This document shows positions 48,717-57,253 of a stretch of DNA of 64,000 bases, piece after piece. The notes beneath the pieces were generated by a model. It made no database searches and had not been told where the DNA came from. It saw only the letters and a list, made by a program, of their open reading frames with translations. The first letter of the stretch is position 1. Each line of letters opens with the position of its first letter. A program made the translations under genes and the position numbers. The DNA is from CAYRJD01 sp965247395 (GTDB taxonomy: Bacteria; Actinomycetota; Acidimicrobiia; Acidimicrobiales; Poriferisodalaceae), in assembly GCA_965247395.1 (NCBI GenBank), contig OZ252012.1:124001-188000 (forward strand). Reading direction: 5' to 3'.

Positions 48717-49601
48717 CTAGTGACTGCCTGCCAGGCGACGTAGCAGGCCCTTCTTGGGGGATGTTTTTGCCTTGTCAATGTCAAGCATCGCTAGGGCCGC
48801 TGCGAAGTCAGCGCCGCTAGCGAAACGGTCGGCAGGGTCTTTAGCCATCGCGCGCAGGATTATTTCTGATAGCTCGTCGGAGATACCGCTTTTGCGTGGG
48901 TCGGGTGGTTGCTCATTCACATGTGCGTTCAGCAAGTCTGCTCGGCTCCCGAAGAACGGTGTGGTGCCAACCACCAGCGTGTACAAGGTCGCTCCCAGTC
49001 CGTAGATGTCGGTGCGATTGTCCACTTCTCTGGTTAATGCTTGTTCGGGCGAAATGAACAGTGGAGAACCGTATATGCGGCCGACGGGAGCGGGCGGGCC
49101 ATCCAGGTCAAACGCCAGGCCGAAATCAAACAGCACCGCTCGATCTTGGTCCAGCAAGATGTTGCTGGGCTTTATATCTCGGTGTATTACGCGCCGTTCG
49201 TGTACGTGATCAAGCGCCACACACACTTGCTGGATCGAAGTGATGTGAGTGTTAATGGATGGCGAATTTCGATTCTCCAGCAAATCCCACAAGGTCTTCC
49301 CTTCGACTAGCTCCATTTCCATGTAATGGGTGCCCGCAATCACTCCCGCGCCGTACACCTTCAGCACATTTCGATGGTCCATCCGACCCATCACTTCGTA
49401 TTCCTGCTCGAACAGTGAGCGCACCTCGGCACGAGCCTCGGCGAATGGCGTCAAAACCTTGAGTGCTACCTGTTCTTCGTGCGAGGTTCGAGCGCGGTAC
49501 ACATTGGAAACGGTTCCGCGGCCGAGGGTTTCAATGATCTTGTAAGGACCGTATTGGTGACCCGCCCAGATGTCCTCGTCTTCACCGAACATATTGCTCA
49601 C
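48717..49601 (-). CDS. Soluble serine/threonine protein kinase (PknB-like catalytic domain)
   Basis: Eukaryotic-type kinase of 294 residues: Gly loop LGRGTVSNVYRA, VALKVL with the ATP-binding Lys, catalytic VIHRDIKPSNILL, LFDFGLAF, and YGSPLFISPEQAL in the activation segment. Unlike PknB it has no membrane segment or PASTA repeats. The chain ends soon after the kinase fold with a basic tail (KTSPKKGLLRRLAG). Its substrate and signal are unknown, and it is divergent from queG. Confidence 0.94.
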   Translation of the reverse strand: MSNMFGEDEDIWAGHQYGPYKIIETLGRGTVSNVYRARTSHEEQVALKVLTPFAEARAEVRSLFEQEYEVMGRMDHRNVLKVYGAGVIAGTHYMEMELVEGKTLWDLLENRNSPSINTHITSIQQVCVALDHVHERRVIHRDIKPSNILLDQDRAVLFDFGLAFDLDGPPAPVGRIYGSPLFISPEQALTREVDNRTDIYGLGATLYTLVVGTTPFFGSRADLLNAHVNEQPPDPRKSGISDELSEIILRAMAKDPADRFASGADFAAALAMLDIDKAKTSPKKGLLRRLAGSH

Positions 49602-49773
49602 GATGCTCTTAAGGCCCTAACAGAACAGATGCGGCTCACGGCACTAAATGCTGCCCTACAAATAGTGGCGTCGCCGCTGGATACTTTCAAAGCGTCCAGT
49701 TACACATGCTGCCAGGTAAAGCGTGTGTTCAGGGTGCAAACAGGTGAAGTACGGGCAAAGTAGTAGTCAAGGT

Positions 49774-51198
49774 ATGAGCGAAATGGAGACAGTCGGGCAA
49801 CAAGTCCGCAAGACAAGGCCCACTCCGCATGCTCTGTGGCGCAGGCTAGAGGAGGTCGCGACGCAGGCTGGCATTGACGCGATTGGGGTAACTAGCGCAG
49901 AACCGCTAACTCAGGCCGCCGCAGAGATCGAACAGGTGAAGTTGGCCGGACTGCATGCAGGCATGCATTTCACATTTTCAAACCCTGCGCGCTCCACGCA
50001 GCCGGCTCTGATACTTCCTGGTGCGCGCAGCGTCATAGTCGGTGCGCGCAGCTACGGTCATGTTGCAAATCAACCCACACCAACCAGCATCTTGCCGACT
50101 GGCACAGCGCCGGTTAGCACAGTGCCGGTTAGCACAGTGTCAGCTAGCCCCGTGCCGATTAACACAGTGTCAGCTAGCCCTGTGCCGACTGGCCACGCAT
50201 CGACTAACACAGCGGCCATCGCCAACTATGCGGTCGAAGACCAGTACGGACCGCTAGCCGAAGCGCTTGAGCAGGTAGCCGAGCAGCTGCGACTAGAGGG
50301 CGAGCAAGCCAGCGTGGTGCTTGACGACAATCGACTGGTTGACCGAGCCGTCGCTTACCGGGCCGGGCTCGGCTGGTTCGGACGTAACACGATGCTGTTG
50401 CACCCAAAGCTTGGCTCTTGGACCGTACTGGGGGCAGTAGTGACCACCGCTGTGTTGCCGATCGCTAACCAAGTTGTGTCCGACGGGTGTGGCACATGTC
50501 ATCGTTGTGAGGTGGCTTGCCCGACAGACGCTCTTAGCTCCGGACCCGACGAGCGAGCGACACTCGACGCCAATCGTTGTCTTGCGTGGTTATTGCAAGC
50601 CGACGGCGTATTCCCGCGTGAGTTTCGGGTTGCGCTGGGAGATCGTCTTTACGGTTGCGACGATTGCCAAACAACCTGCCCCATCAACGAGCCAATAAAC
50701 GCGCCAACTAACACGCACACAAAAGCGCAGTTAGAGATTGGAGCCCCGACGGACGCCACGAATTGGTCTAAGCAACGTGGAGAAACCGCCCTGAGCGTGC
50801 GAGGCCGCAAAACCGTTGATCCAGCCAAGTTGTTGCTGCAATCGGACGACCGGCTAATGGCCAGCTTCGGCCATTGGTATATACCGCGCCGCCGACCGGA
50901 GTATCTCCGGCGCAACGCATTGCTGGTGCTAGCTAACACGGCCGACGCAACCGCGCCTAACACGATCTCCGCTCTGCGAATCAGCTTGAGCAACCCATCA
51001 TCGATAGTGCGATCACATGCGGTTTGGGCGGCCGCCCGGCTAGGTCACGTTCAGCTAATCCATGAAGCGCTAGCTGATGATCCAGAAGCTGGTCTAGCAG
51101 GCGATGATCCAGAAGGCCTGGTTGATCCAGAAGGCATAGTTGCTGAGGAGCTGGCCGCTCTAGGAATTTCGTTACCCGAACCCGACAAAGTGTCTTAG
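49774..51198 (+). CDS. queG: Epoxyqueuosine reductase with repeat insertions
   Basis: Cobalamin and Fe-S enzyme that reduces epoxyqueuosine to queuosine in the tRNA wobble base, about 474 residues. The N-terminal domain has the catalytic Asp region VLDDNRLVDRAVAYRAGLGWFG split here, then GRNTML. The two [4Fe-4S] sites are CGTCHRCEVACPTDAL and CDDCQTTCP. HEAT-like repeats follow. The family norm is ~350-380 residues. The excess is a 15-nt-repeat-coded Thr/Ser/Pro/Val segment (50094-50213) and an Asn/Thr insert after the second Fe-S site. Start ATG 49774 (MSEMETVGQ) is more plausible than the upstream 49723. Confidence 0.92.
   Translation: MSEMETVGQQVRKTRPTPHALWRRLEEVATQAGIDAIGVTSAEPLTQAAAEIEQVKLAGLHAGMHFTFSNPARSTQPALILPGARSVIVGARSYGHVANQPTPTSILPTGTAPVSTVPVSTVSASPVPINTVSASPVPTGHASTNTAAIANYAVEDQYGPLAEALEQVAEQLRLEGEQASVVLDDNRLVDRAVAYRAGLGWFGRNTMLLHPKLGSWTVLGAVVTTAVLPIANQVVSDGCGTCHRCEVACPTDALSSGPDERATLDANRCLAWLLQADGVFPREFRVALGDRLYGCDDCQTTCPINEPINAPTNTHTKAQLEIGAPTDATNWSKQRGETALSVRGRKTVDPAKLLLQSDDRLMASFGHWYIPRRRPEYLRRNALLVLANTADATAPNTISALRISLSNPSSIVRSHAVWAAARLGHVQLIHEALADDPEAGLAGDDPEGLVDPEGIVAEELAALGISLPEPDKVS
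50094..50213 (+). repeat. 15-nt tandem repeat array in queG
   Basis: Eight 15-nt units, two of them identical (GCCGGTTAGCACAGT) and others alternating with GTCAGCTAGCCCYGT. They code for a Val/Ser/Thr/Pro-rich loop. Confidence 0.92.
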
Positions 51199-51200
51199 CC

Positions 51201-52340
51201 ATGCGTCCGCATCTGCTTGTTACTAATGATTTTCCACCGAAGGTGGGAGGTATTCAGAGTTACCTCTGGGAGTTATGGCGACGCCTGCCGTCCGAGGGCG
51301 TGACCGTGCTTACGACCCCACATGCGGCAGCAGCTGAGTTTGACGCGACGCAACCGATCAAGGTGTTGCGTGATCGAGACCGCGTGCTGCTGCCACATTC
51401 CCGTCTGGCCGATCGCATAAGGAAGTTGGCAGAAAGTTCCGGCGCAGAACTCGTCATTTACGATCCGGCCCTACCACTAGGTGCCATAGCCGAGCGAGTA
51501 GGACTGCCATATGGCTTAGTTCTGCACGGAGCCGAGGTAACGGTGCCTGCGCGCCTGCCCGTCTTGCGCCGCAAGCTAGCCAAGGTGCTGCTCGGAGCCG
51601 AGCTAATCATTGCGGCCGGTGGCTACGCAGCAAACGAAGCCGAGCGTTGTACGAGCCAAAAGTTGCCAATCACCCAGATACCGCCGGGCGTAGACACCAC
51701 TCGCTTCGCACCTTTGACGCCTGACCAGATTGCTACTGTTCGCAAGCGTCACGGTTTGCGAACGAATGCTCCGCTGATAGTCGGTACAAGTCGCCTAGTA
51801 CCGCGCAAGGGTTTTGATCATCTAATCGAAGCCATAGCTCAACTACGACACCAGCAGAGCAAGACCGTCGAAGGGTCGCTCGCGGATCTGCAATTGGCCC
51901 TGGCAGGAGCTGGCCGCGACGCCCGCCGATTGCGTGTCATAGCCCGCAAACATCAGCTACCAGTGAAGTTTCTCGGTCGCGTCGACGATTCTGAGTTGCC
52001 AGCGGTGATGGGAATGGGCGATCTGTTTGCGATGCCCTGCCGCAATCGCTGGGGTGGGCTGGAACAAGAAGGCTTTGGAATTGTGTTTCTCGAAGCCGCA
52101 GCTGCCGGGGTTTGTGCCGTAGCAGGCCATTCGGGCGGTAGCCATGAGGCAGTAAAACACGGGATGACCGGCCTTGTGGTTGACCGACCCGGCGGAGCCG
52201 CTCAAATAGCACGCTCTATCAAGGACTTGTTAGGCGATGAAACACGCCTGCAGGCCATGGCAGCAGCCGCACACCAGCGCGCGGTAGACGAGTTTGACTA
52301 CGACATCCTTGCCGCAAGACTTAGGGCCGCACTGAGCTGA
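51201..52340 (+). CDS. GT4 glycosyltransferase (PimB-like mannosyltransferase)
   Basis: Retaining GT-B glycosyltransferase of 379 residues. N-terminal LLVTNDFPPKVGGIQSYLWEL is typical of the actinobacterial PimB/MgtA group. The donor site includes VGTSRLVPRKGFDHLIEA, and the E-x7-E motif is in EGFGIVFLEAAAAGV, preceded by MPCRNRWGGLEQ. It probably adds mannose to phosphatidylinositol or a glycolipid on the inner membrane face. It is 2 nt after queG, probably cotranscribed. Confidence 0.9.
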   Translation: MRPHLLVTNDFPPKVGGIQSYLWELWRRLPSEGVTVLTTPHAAAAEFDATQPIKVLRDRDRVLLPHSRLADRIRKLAESSGAELVIYDPALPLGAIAERVGLPYGLVLHGAEVTVPARLPVLRRKLAKVLLGAELIIAAGGYAANEAERCTSQKLPITQIPPGVDTTRFAPLTPDQIATVRKRHGLRTNAPLIVGTSRLVPRKGFDHLIEAIAQLRHQQSKTVEGSLADLQLALAGAGRDARRLRVIARKHQLPVKFLGRVDDSELPAVMGMGDLFAMPCRNRWGGLEQEGFGIVFLEAAAAGVCAVAGHSGGSHEAVKHGMTGLVVDRPGGAAQIARSIKDLLGDETRLQAMAAAAHQRAVDEFDYDILAARLRAALS

Positions 52341-52360
52341 GGCTGATCTAGTGGTTCTCA

Positions 52361-52394
52361 ATGCGCCTGGTCATTAGATGCGCCTGGTTACTAG
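52361..52394 (+). repeat. 17-nt tandem duplication between genes
   Basis: ATGCGCCTGGTCATTAG followed by ATGCGCCTGGTTACTAG, in the gap after the glycosyltransferase gene. Confidence 0.85.
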
Positions 52395-52465
52395 GTGCTG
52401 CGCTCTAACCTGTGGGACAGCAGCGCAAAAAACTCTGTGCTAGAGACCGGTACAAAAGGCCAACA

Positions 52466-52939
52466 ATGATTGACGAAATGACAGTCACTCGATTGGTGCT
52501 TGCATCTCCGCAAGAGTGTCACGACCTTGTGACCGACCTTGAGAACTACCCCAATTGGGCGTCGGGCGTAAACGAAGTGAACGTGCTGGAGAGCGACGAA
52601 CAAGGCCGCTCAACGCAGGTCACATTTCGGGCGGGCGCCTTTGGGCGCAGCGCCAACTACACGCTGGCGTACAACCACACCCAGGCACCCGGCCGCATTT
52701 CATGGGAGCTTGTCAAAGGCGACATAGTCAAGAAGCTTGAAGGGTTTTATGAGTTTGAGCCGGCACCAGAGCAGGAAGGTGCCACCATGTTGACCTTTCG
52801 CTTGGCAGTGGAGCTAGCTATCCCGTTGCCTGGTTTTGTAAAGCGTCGAGCAGAGTCACGCATTTCGCATGTGGCCATCGACGACATGCAAAAGCAGGTG
52901 GAATCCGGGTCGGCGTTTAAGAGCGCCAGGCAAAATTAG
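52466..52939 (+). CDS. SRPBCC (START/polyketide cyclase-like) lipid-binding protein
   Basis: Helix-grip fold protein of about 157 residues: TRLVLASPQECHDLVTDLENYPNWASGV at the N-terminus, an ISWELVKGDIVKKLEGFYEF strand pair, and a final amphipathic helix (HVAIDDMQKQVES). This resembles Coq10-like and cyclase/dehydrase proteins that bind hydrophobic ligands. ATG 52466 is preferred because AAAAGG precedes it. The aminotransferase follows after 20 nt. Confidence 0.88.
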   Translation: MIDEMTVTRLVLASPQECHDLVTDLENYPNWASGVNEVNVLESDEQGRSTQVTFRAGAFGRSANYTLAYNHTQAPGRISWELVKGDIVKKLEGFYEFEPAPEQEGATMLTFRLAVELAIPLPGFVKRRAESRISHVAIDDMQKQVESGSAFKSARQN

Positions 52940-52959
52940 ACGGGAAGAATGAAGTAGCG

Positions 52960-54141
52960 GTGGAGTTCCGTCGCATCAACCAGCTGCCGCCTTACGTCTT
53001 CACGATTATCGACGGATTGAAAGCTGATCGTCGTCGCGCGGGCGAAGACGTGATCGACCTCGGCTTCGGCAATCCGGATATTCCCTCACCGGACTCTGCA
53101 GTCAAAAAGCTGATCGAAGCTGCAAGCAACCCCCGTAACCATCGTTATTCCGCAAGCCGAGGGCTTCCAAACTTGCGCGCTGCTGTTAGCGCCCTTTACG
53201 AGCGCAACTGGGGAGTGCAGTTAGATCCTGACACCGAGGTAATCAACACCATCGGCGCCAAGGAGGGCTTCTCGCATTTGATGTGGACCTTGCTAGAGCC
53301 GGGTGATGCCTGTCTGGTGCCCGCTCCTACCTACCCGATTCATATTTACGGTCCGTTGCTTACGGGTGCCTCAGTACGCGAAGTGCCGCTTGGCACCGGA
53401 CAAGATTTCTTCGACAACCTGGTTGAGCGGTTTGAGTATTCCTGGCCGCGACCACGTGCGATTGTCTTGTCGTTCCCTCACAACCCAACCACTACCTGCG
53501 TCGATCTGGAGTTCATGCAGCGCATAGTCGACTTCGCGCGTACACGTGAGGTGCTGTTAGTCCACGATTTTGCCTACGCCGACCTTGGGTTTGACGGTTA
53601 TTCGCCGCCTTCAATCATGCAGGCCGAGGGTGCTAAGGAGGTAGCGGTAGAGCTTTACAGCCTCACTAAGTCGTTCTCGATGGCTGGTTGGCGGGTGGCG
53701 TTTTGCGTTGGTAATCCAGAGGCGATCGCAGCGCTTGCGAAACTAAAGAGCTATCTCGACTACGGCACGTTTCAGCCAGTTCAAATTGCTGCCACGGTTG
53801 CCATGAACGAGGATCATTCCTATCCCAAAGAGGTGAGGGGGCAGTATCTGGCTAGGCGCGACACCTTGGTGCGCGGTCTAAACCGGATCGGCTGGGAGGT
53901 GGAGCCTCCGAAAGGGACGATGTTTTTGTGGGCTCCAATTCCTGAGCCCTATGCAGGTTTGGGTTCTATTGAGTTTTGCAAGTTGGCCGTAAACGATGCC
54001 AACGTGGCGTTGTCACCAGGCATCGGCTTCGGACCCGGAGGAGAGGGCTTTGTGCGGTTTGCTCTGGTTGAAAACGAGCACCGCATCCGGCAAGCGGTTA
54101 GCCAGCTACAAGACGGCCTTGACCGACTTGACGAGCCTTAG
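52960..54141 (+). CDS. Class I/II aminotransferase (AlaC-like)
   Basis: PLP-dependent aminotransferase of 393 residues (GTG start). N-terminal FRRINQLPPYVFTIIDGLK and IDLGFGNPDIP resemble glutamate-pyruvate aminotransferase AlaC. Other motifs are LSFPHNPTTTCVD, LVHDFAYADLGFDGY and the PLP Lys in SLTKSFSMAGWRVAF. The C-terminal Arg that binds the substrate carboxylate is in GFVRFALVENEHRIRQA. Likely transfers amino groups between alanine or a related amino acid and 2-oxoglutarate. Confidence 0.92.
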   Translation: MEFRRINQLPPYVFTIIDGLKADRRRAGEDVIDLGFGNPDIPSPDSAVKKLIEAASNPRNHRYSASRGLPNLRAAVSALYERNWGVQLDPDTEVINTIGAKEGFSHLMWTLLEPGDACLVPAPTYPIHIYGPLLTGASVREVPLGTGQDFFDNLVERFEYSWPRPRAIVLSFPHNPTTTCVDLEFMQRIVDFARTREVLLVHDFAYADLGFDGYSPPSIMQAEGAKEVAVELYSLTKSFSMAGWRVAFCVGNPEAIAALAKLKSYLDYGTFQPVQIAATVAMNEDHSYPKEVRGQYLARRDTLVRGLNRIGWEVEPPKGTMFLWAPIPEPYAGLGSIEFCKLAVNDANVALSPGIGFGPGGEGFVRFALVENEHRIRQAVSQLQDGLDRLDEP

Positions 54142-54163
54142 CGAGAGCGTCCGTTAGCCAATT

Positions 54164-54210
54164 GTTAGTCAGCTGGCTGTGCCCAGTCGCGCGACCGCTC
54201 AACTGCGCGA
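54164..54210 (-). repeat. Copy of the glpK 3' end (47-bp direct repeat, outer copy)
   Basis: Identical over 47 bp to 54242-54288, which codes for the last residues of glycerol kinase. The offset is 78 bp (26 codons). This outer copy lies beyond the glpK stop, between glpK and the aminotransferase. Confidence 0.93.
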
Positions 54211-54241
54211 CTATGCCAACCTGTCTGGCAGCAGTGAAATC

Positions 54242-54288
54242 GTTAGTCAGCTGGCTGTGCCCAGTCGCGCGACCGCTCAACTGCGCGA
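54242..54288 (-). repeat. 47-bp direct repeat, copy inside glpK
   Basis: Second copy of the 47-bp repeat; it overlaps the glpK stop codon and the codons for RAVERSRDWAQPAD. Confidence 0.93.
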
Positions 54289-55766
54289 AGCCAGTTGTTA
54301 AACAAAGCGTCAGCGCTGGCCTTAGTCGTTGTGGCCGTGTCCGGCTCAAACTCGCGATCAAGCTGCCAGGCTTCGCGTAGTTCTTCGGTTGAAGACCAAA
54401 CTCCGTGCGCCAAACCCGCCAACATGGCCGCCCCTACGGCAGTGGTTTGAGTGTTTTTTGGGCGACTGACGGCGACGCCCAGTTGATCGGCTTGTAGCTG
54501 CAACAACATATCCATCGCGGCAGCACCGCCGTCGACGTGTAACGCTGTAACCGGATGCCTAGTCGCTTCATGCATGAGGTCGACTACTGCACGCACCTGC
54601 AGAGCGATTGATTCAACCACTGCACGTGCGATCTGCGCTCGACCGGAGCCGCGCGTTAGTCCAATCAGTGTGGCGCGTGCGTTTGGGTCCCACCAGGGGC
54701 TGCCAAGGCCCGCAAAGGCAGGCACAAAAAATACGCCACCGTTGTCTGGCACCGATTCAGCCAACGGACCTATCTCAGCCGCCTCAGAAATAATTCCTAG
54801 CTCGTCGCGCAGCCATTGAATGGATGCGCCCGCGGTGAAGATCGATCCCTCTAAAGCATAGATCGGATCATGGCTTGAGCTTGCAGCCCGAGTGGTCAAC
54901 AGCCCATCGGTGGGACTTGGGCAAACAGATCCCACATTCATCAGCACAAACGCCCCTGTCCCATAGGTCACTTTGGTTTCGCCCGGCTCAAAGCAGGTTT
55001 GCCCAAACAGAGCCGATTGCTGATCGCCTGCTACGCCACTCACCGGAATGCCCACACCCAGAGCGGTGGTGTCTCCTGTGAGTGCTATCTGGCCTGACGA
55101 GGGAAACACTTCTGCCAAGCACTGACGTGGAACGCTCAGCAGTTCGCAGAGCTCTTCGTCCCAGCCGTAGTTGGGTGAACCAGGTGCTCCGATTCCGAAA
55201 AGCAACGTGCGAGAAGCGTTGGTGTAGTCGGTGCTAAGCGTTGGCGGTTCCGCGGCATTACTTGATAATTTCCACAAGAGCCAGCTATCGATCGTTCCAA
55301 GCGCCAAGTCCGACTCGGCAGGTAGTTCAATGTTTTGCGCTAACCACTCCAACTTGGTTGCGCTGAAGTAAGGGTCAATGAGTAGTCCGGTGCGTTCCGT
55401 GATGGTCGGCTGCCAGCCTTGCTCGATTAGTTCTCGGCAACGGTCAGCCGTGCGAGTGTCTTGCCAAACAATCGCACGATGAACGGGTTGGCCGGTTGAG
55501 CGACGCCACGCCACCACCGTCTCTCGCTGGTTTGTGATTCCTACCGCAGCAACTGACTGATTGAGTTCGTCCAAGCGAGTGCACAGTTCTGACAATGTCG
55601 CTACAACGGTCTGCCAGATTTCTTCGGCGTCGTGCTCAATCCAGCCGGGCCGAGGAAAATATTGAGGAAACTCGCGATAGGCATAACCCACCTCAACGCC
55701 TGTTTCATCGACGGCCATCGACCGCACCCCGGTGGTGCCAGCGTCAATAGACACCACAACCGCCAC
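54243..55766 (-). CDS. glpK: Glycerol kinase
   Basis: Phosphorylates glycerol with ATP, 507 residues (GTG start). FGGY-family motifs: SIDAGTTGVRSMAVDE, VGITNQRETVVAW, TDYTNASRTLLF, VAGDQQSALFGQTCFEPGE, and the C-terminal HVDGGAAAMDMLLQLQADQLG. Length equals the family norm. The aligned C-terminus is of normal length, so the outer repeat is an extra piece rather than the original end. Glycerol uptake genes are not in the window. Confidence 0.95.
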   Translation of the reverse strand: MAVVVSIDAGTTGVRSMAVDETGVEVGYAYREFPQYFPRPGWIEHDAEEIWQTVVATLSELCTRLDELNQSVAAVGITNQRETVVAWRRSTGQPVHRAIVWQDTRTADRCRELIEQGWQPTITERTGLLIDPYFSATKLEWLAQNIELPAESDLALGTIDSWLLWKLSSNAAEPPTLSTDYTNASRTLLFGIGAPGSPNYGWDEELCELLSVPRQCLAEVFPSSGQIALTGDTTALGVGIPVSGVAGDQQSALFGQTCFEPGETKVTYGTGAFVLMNVGSVCPSPTDGLLTTRAASSSHDPIYALEGSIFTAGASIQWLRDELGIISEAAEIGPLAESVPDNGGVFFVPAFAGLGSPWWDPNARATLIGLTRGSGRAQIARAVVESIALQVRAVVDLMHEATRHPVTALHVDGGAAAMDMLLQLQADQLGVAVSRPKNTQTTAVGAAMLAGLAHGVWSSTEELREAWQLDREFEPDTATTTKASADALFNNWLRAVERSRDWAQPAD

Positions 55767-55909
55767 GCCCGAACCGTAGCCGTATTGCCTAGTTGTAATA
55801 CAGCAATACCGGCCAACAACGTCTGGATTTTGGGCATTTATTGGCCAGGCGCGGTTTTGGGTGAATGATTTGACTGTGTTAGTGGCCGTTGCGCTCTAGC
55901 CTGCGGCTA

Positions 55910-57253
55910 GTGAGGATCCTCGTGGTCGGAGCGGGAGAGGTCGGCACCTACGTCGCTGGTCGTCTTAGTCGTGAAGGCCACAACATCGTGGTTGTTGATA
56001 GCGACTCGCAGGCTTTAGCGGGCGTGTCTGACCAGCATGACGTGCTGACCGTGCGCGGAAGTGCCAGCAACCCCAAGGTGATGCAAGAGGCCGGCCTGGA
56101 CAAGGTTGATCTGTTGGTGGCAGTAACCGACAGCGATGAGGTGAATCTGCTTGCTTGTTTGCAAGCCAAGCAAGCGGGTGTCGAATCAACGGTGGTACGC
56201 ATTGAAGACAGCGACCTGCGCGGTCGCGATGGACTTGCTATTCGCGAAGCTGTCGGCACTGACCTGGTGCTAGATCCGGATGGGCAAACCGCCGACTCCA
56301 TTCACGAGCTGCTTGTGTACAAAGGAGCCAGCGATATTTATGAGCTAGCCGGAGGAGAAGTTCTTGTAGTAGGCGCTCGGCTGGCGGCGGATGCTCCGTT
56401 GGTGGGAAGAAAAATAAGCGACATCGGTGCCGACTATGAGCCGGACTGGGACTTTATTTTCGGTGCGCTAACGCGTGATGGAGAAACCAGCGTTATGCGC
56501 CGCGATGCGACATTGCAGGCCAACGATCTGCTGCGTGTGGTCTGCCGTCAACGTGGACGCTCCGAACTCATGCGGATAATGGGCTTGCATCGCGCAACCT
56601 TGCGCCGCGTGATGCTTTTGGGCGGCGGCCGAACTTCCGAACGGCTCGCAGCCCGGCTGGCAGAGCGAGGTATCACTGTTGCTGTCCTTGAACGCAGCGA
56701 AGAACGCTGCAAGGCGCTCTCAGAAGGCAACCGTCACGCGCTTGTGCTGCATGGCGACATAACCGATATTGACGTGCTAAAGCGGGAAGACATCGGCAGC
56801 TATGACGCCGTGGTGGCAGCCACCGGAGAAGATGATGCCAACGTTTTGGCTTGCCTTTATGCCAAATCCGAAGGAGTGGGGGAGACGATCGCGGTGGTGC
56901 ACCGCCTCTCGCTTTTGCCTTTGCTAAAGCAAGTAGGTATCGATGCGGCCATGTCGCCGCGCACCGCTAGTGCAAACGGAGTTTTGCGATTAGTGCGCGG
57001 AGGCGTAGCTTCGGTGGGAACGTTCTTAGAGGGCGATGTTGAGGTGCTGGAGTTAGAGGTTGCGCCAGGCAGTCGCGCAGATGACACGCAGGTGCGAGAG
57101 CTGCATCTGACAGGGCGTGTGTTGCTAGCGGCCATTATTCGTGATGGCAATACCCGTATCGCCCGAGGTCGCAGCCAACTGCGTGCGCGTGATCACGTGG
57201 TGGTTTTCGTAACACCTCAACAGGTCGATGAGGTGAAGAGAGCTTTCGCTTGA
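55910..57253 (+). CDS. trkA: Trk potassium uptake regulatory protein TrkA
   Basis: Peripheral NAD-binding gating subunit for TrkH channels, about 447 residues. There are two repeats of RCK/TrkA-N plus TrkA-C: VRILVVGAGEVGTYVAGRL with VVVDSDSQA in the first, and RRVMLLGGGRTSERLAARL with VAVLERSEERC in the second. GTG 55910 is chosen because residues upstream of VRILVVGAG (frame open to TTG 55889) do not fit the family. The first TrkH gene starts with a 4-nt overlap (TTGA). Confidence 0.95.
   Translation: MRILVVGAGEVGTYVAGRLSREGHNIVVVDSDSQALAGVSDQHDVLTVRGSASNPKVMQEAGLDKVDLLVAVTDSDEVNLLACLQAKQAGVESTVVRIEDSDLRGRDGLAIREAVGTDLVLDPDGQTADSIHELLVYKGASDIYELAGGEVLVVGARLAADAPLVGRKISDIGADYEPDWDFIFGALTRDGETSVMRRDATLQANDLLRVVCRQRGRSELMRIMGLHRATLRRVMLLGGGRTSERLAARLAERGITVAVLERSEERCKALSEGNRHALVLHGDITDIDVLKREDIGSYDAVVAATGEDDANVLACLYAKSEGVGETIAVVHRLSLLPLLKQVGIDAAMSPRTASANGVLRLVRGGVASVGTFLEGDVEVLELEVAPGSRADDTQVRELHLTGRVLLAAIIRDGNTRIARGRSQLRARDHVVVFVTPQQVDEVKRAFA

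Noticed and set aside
50094..50213. Possible CRISPR array
   Set aside because: Units are directly adjacent with no spacers, stay in the queG frame, and there are no cas genes in the window.
54098..54361. 87-aa minus-strand ORF over the glpK repeats
   Set aside because: It is a shadow created by the duplicated glpK 3' end; the glpK frame is the real one.
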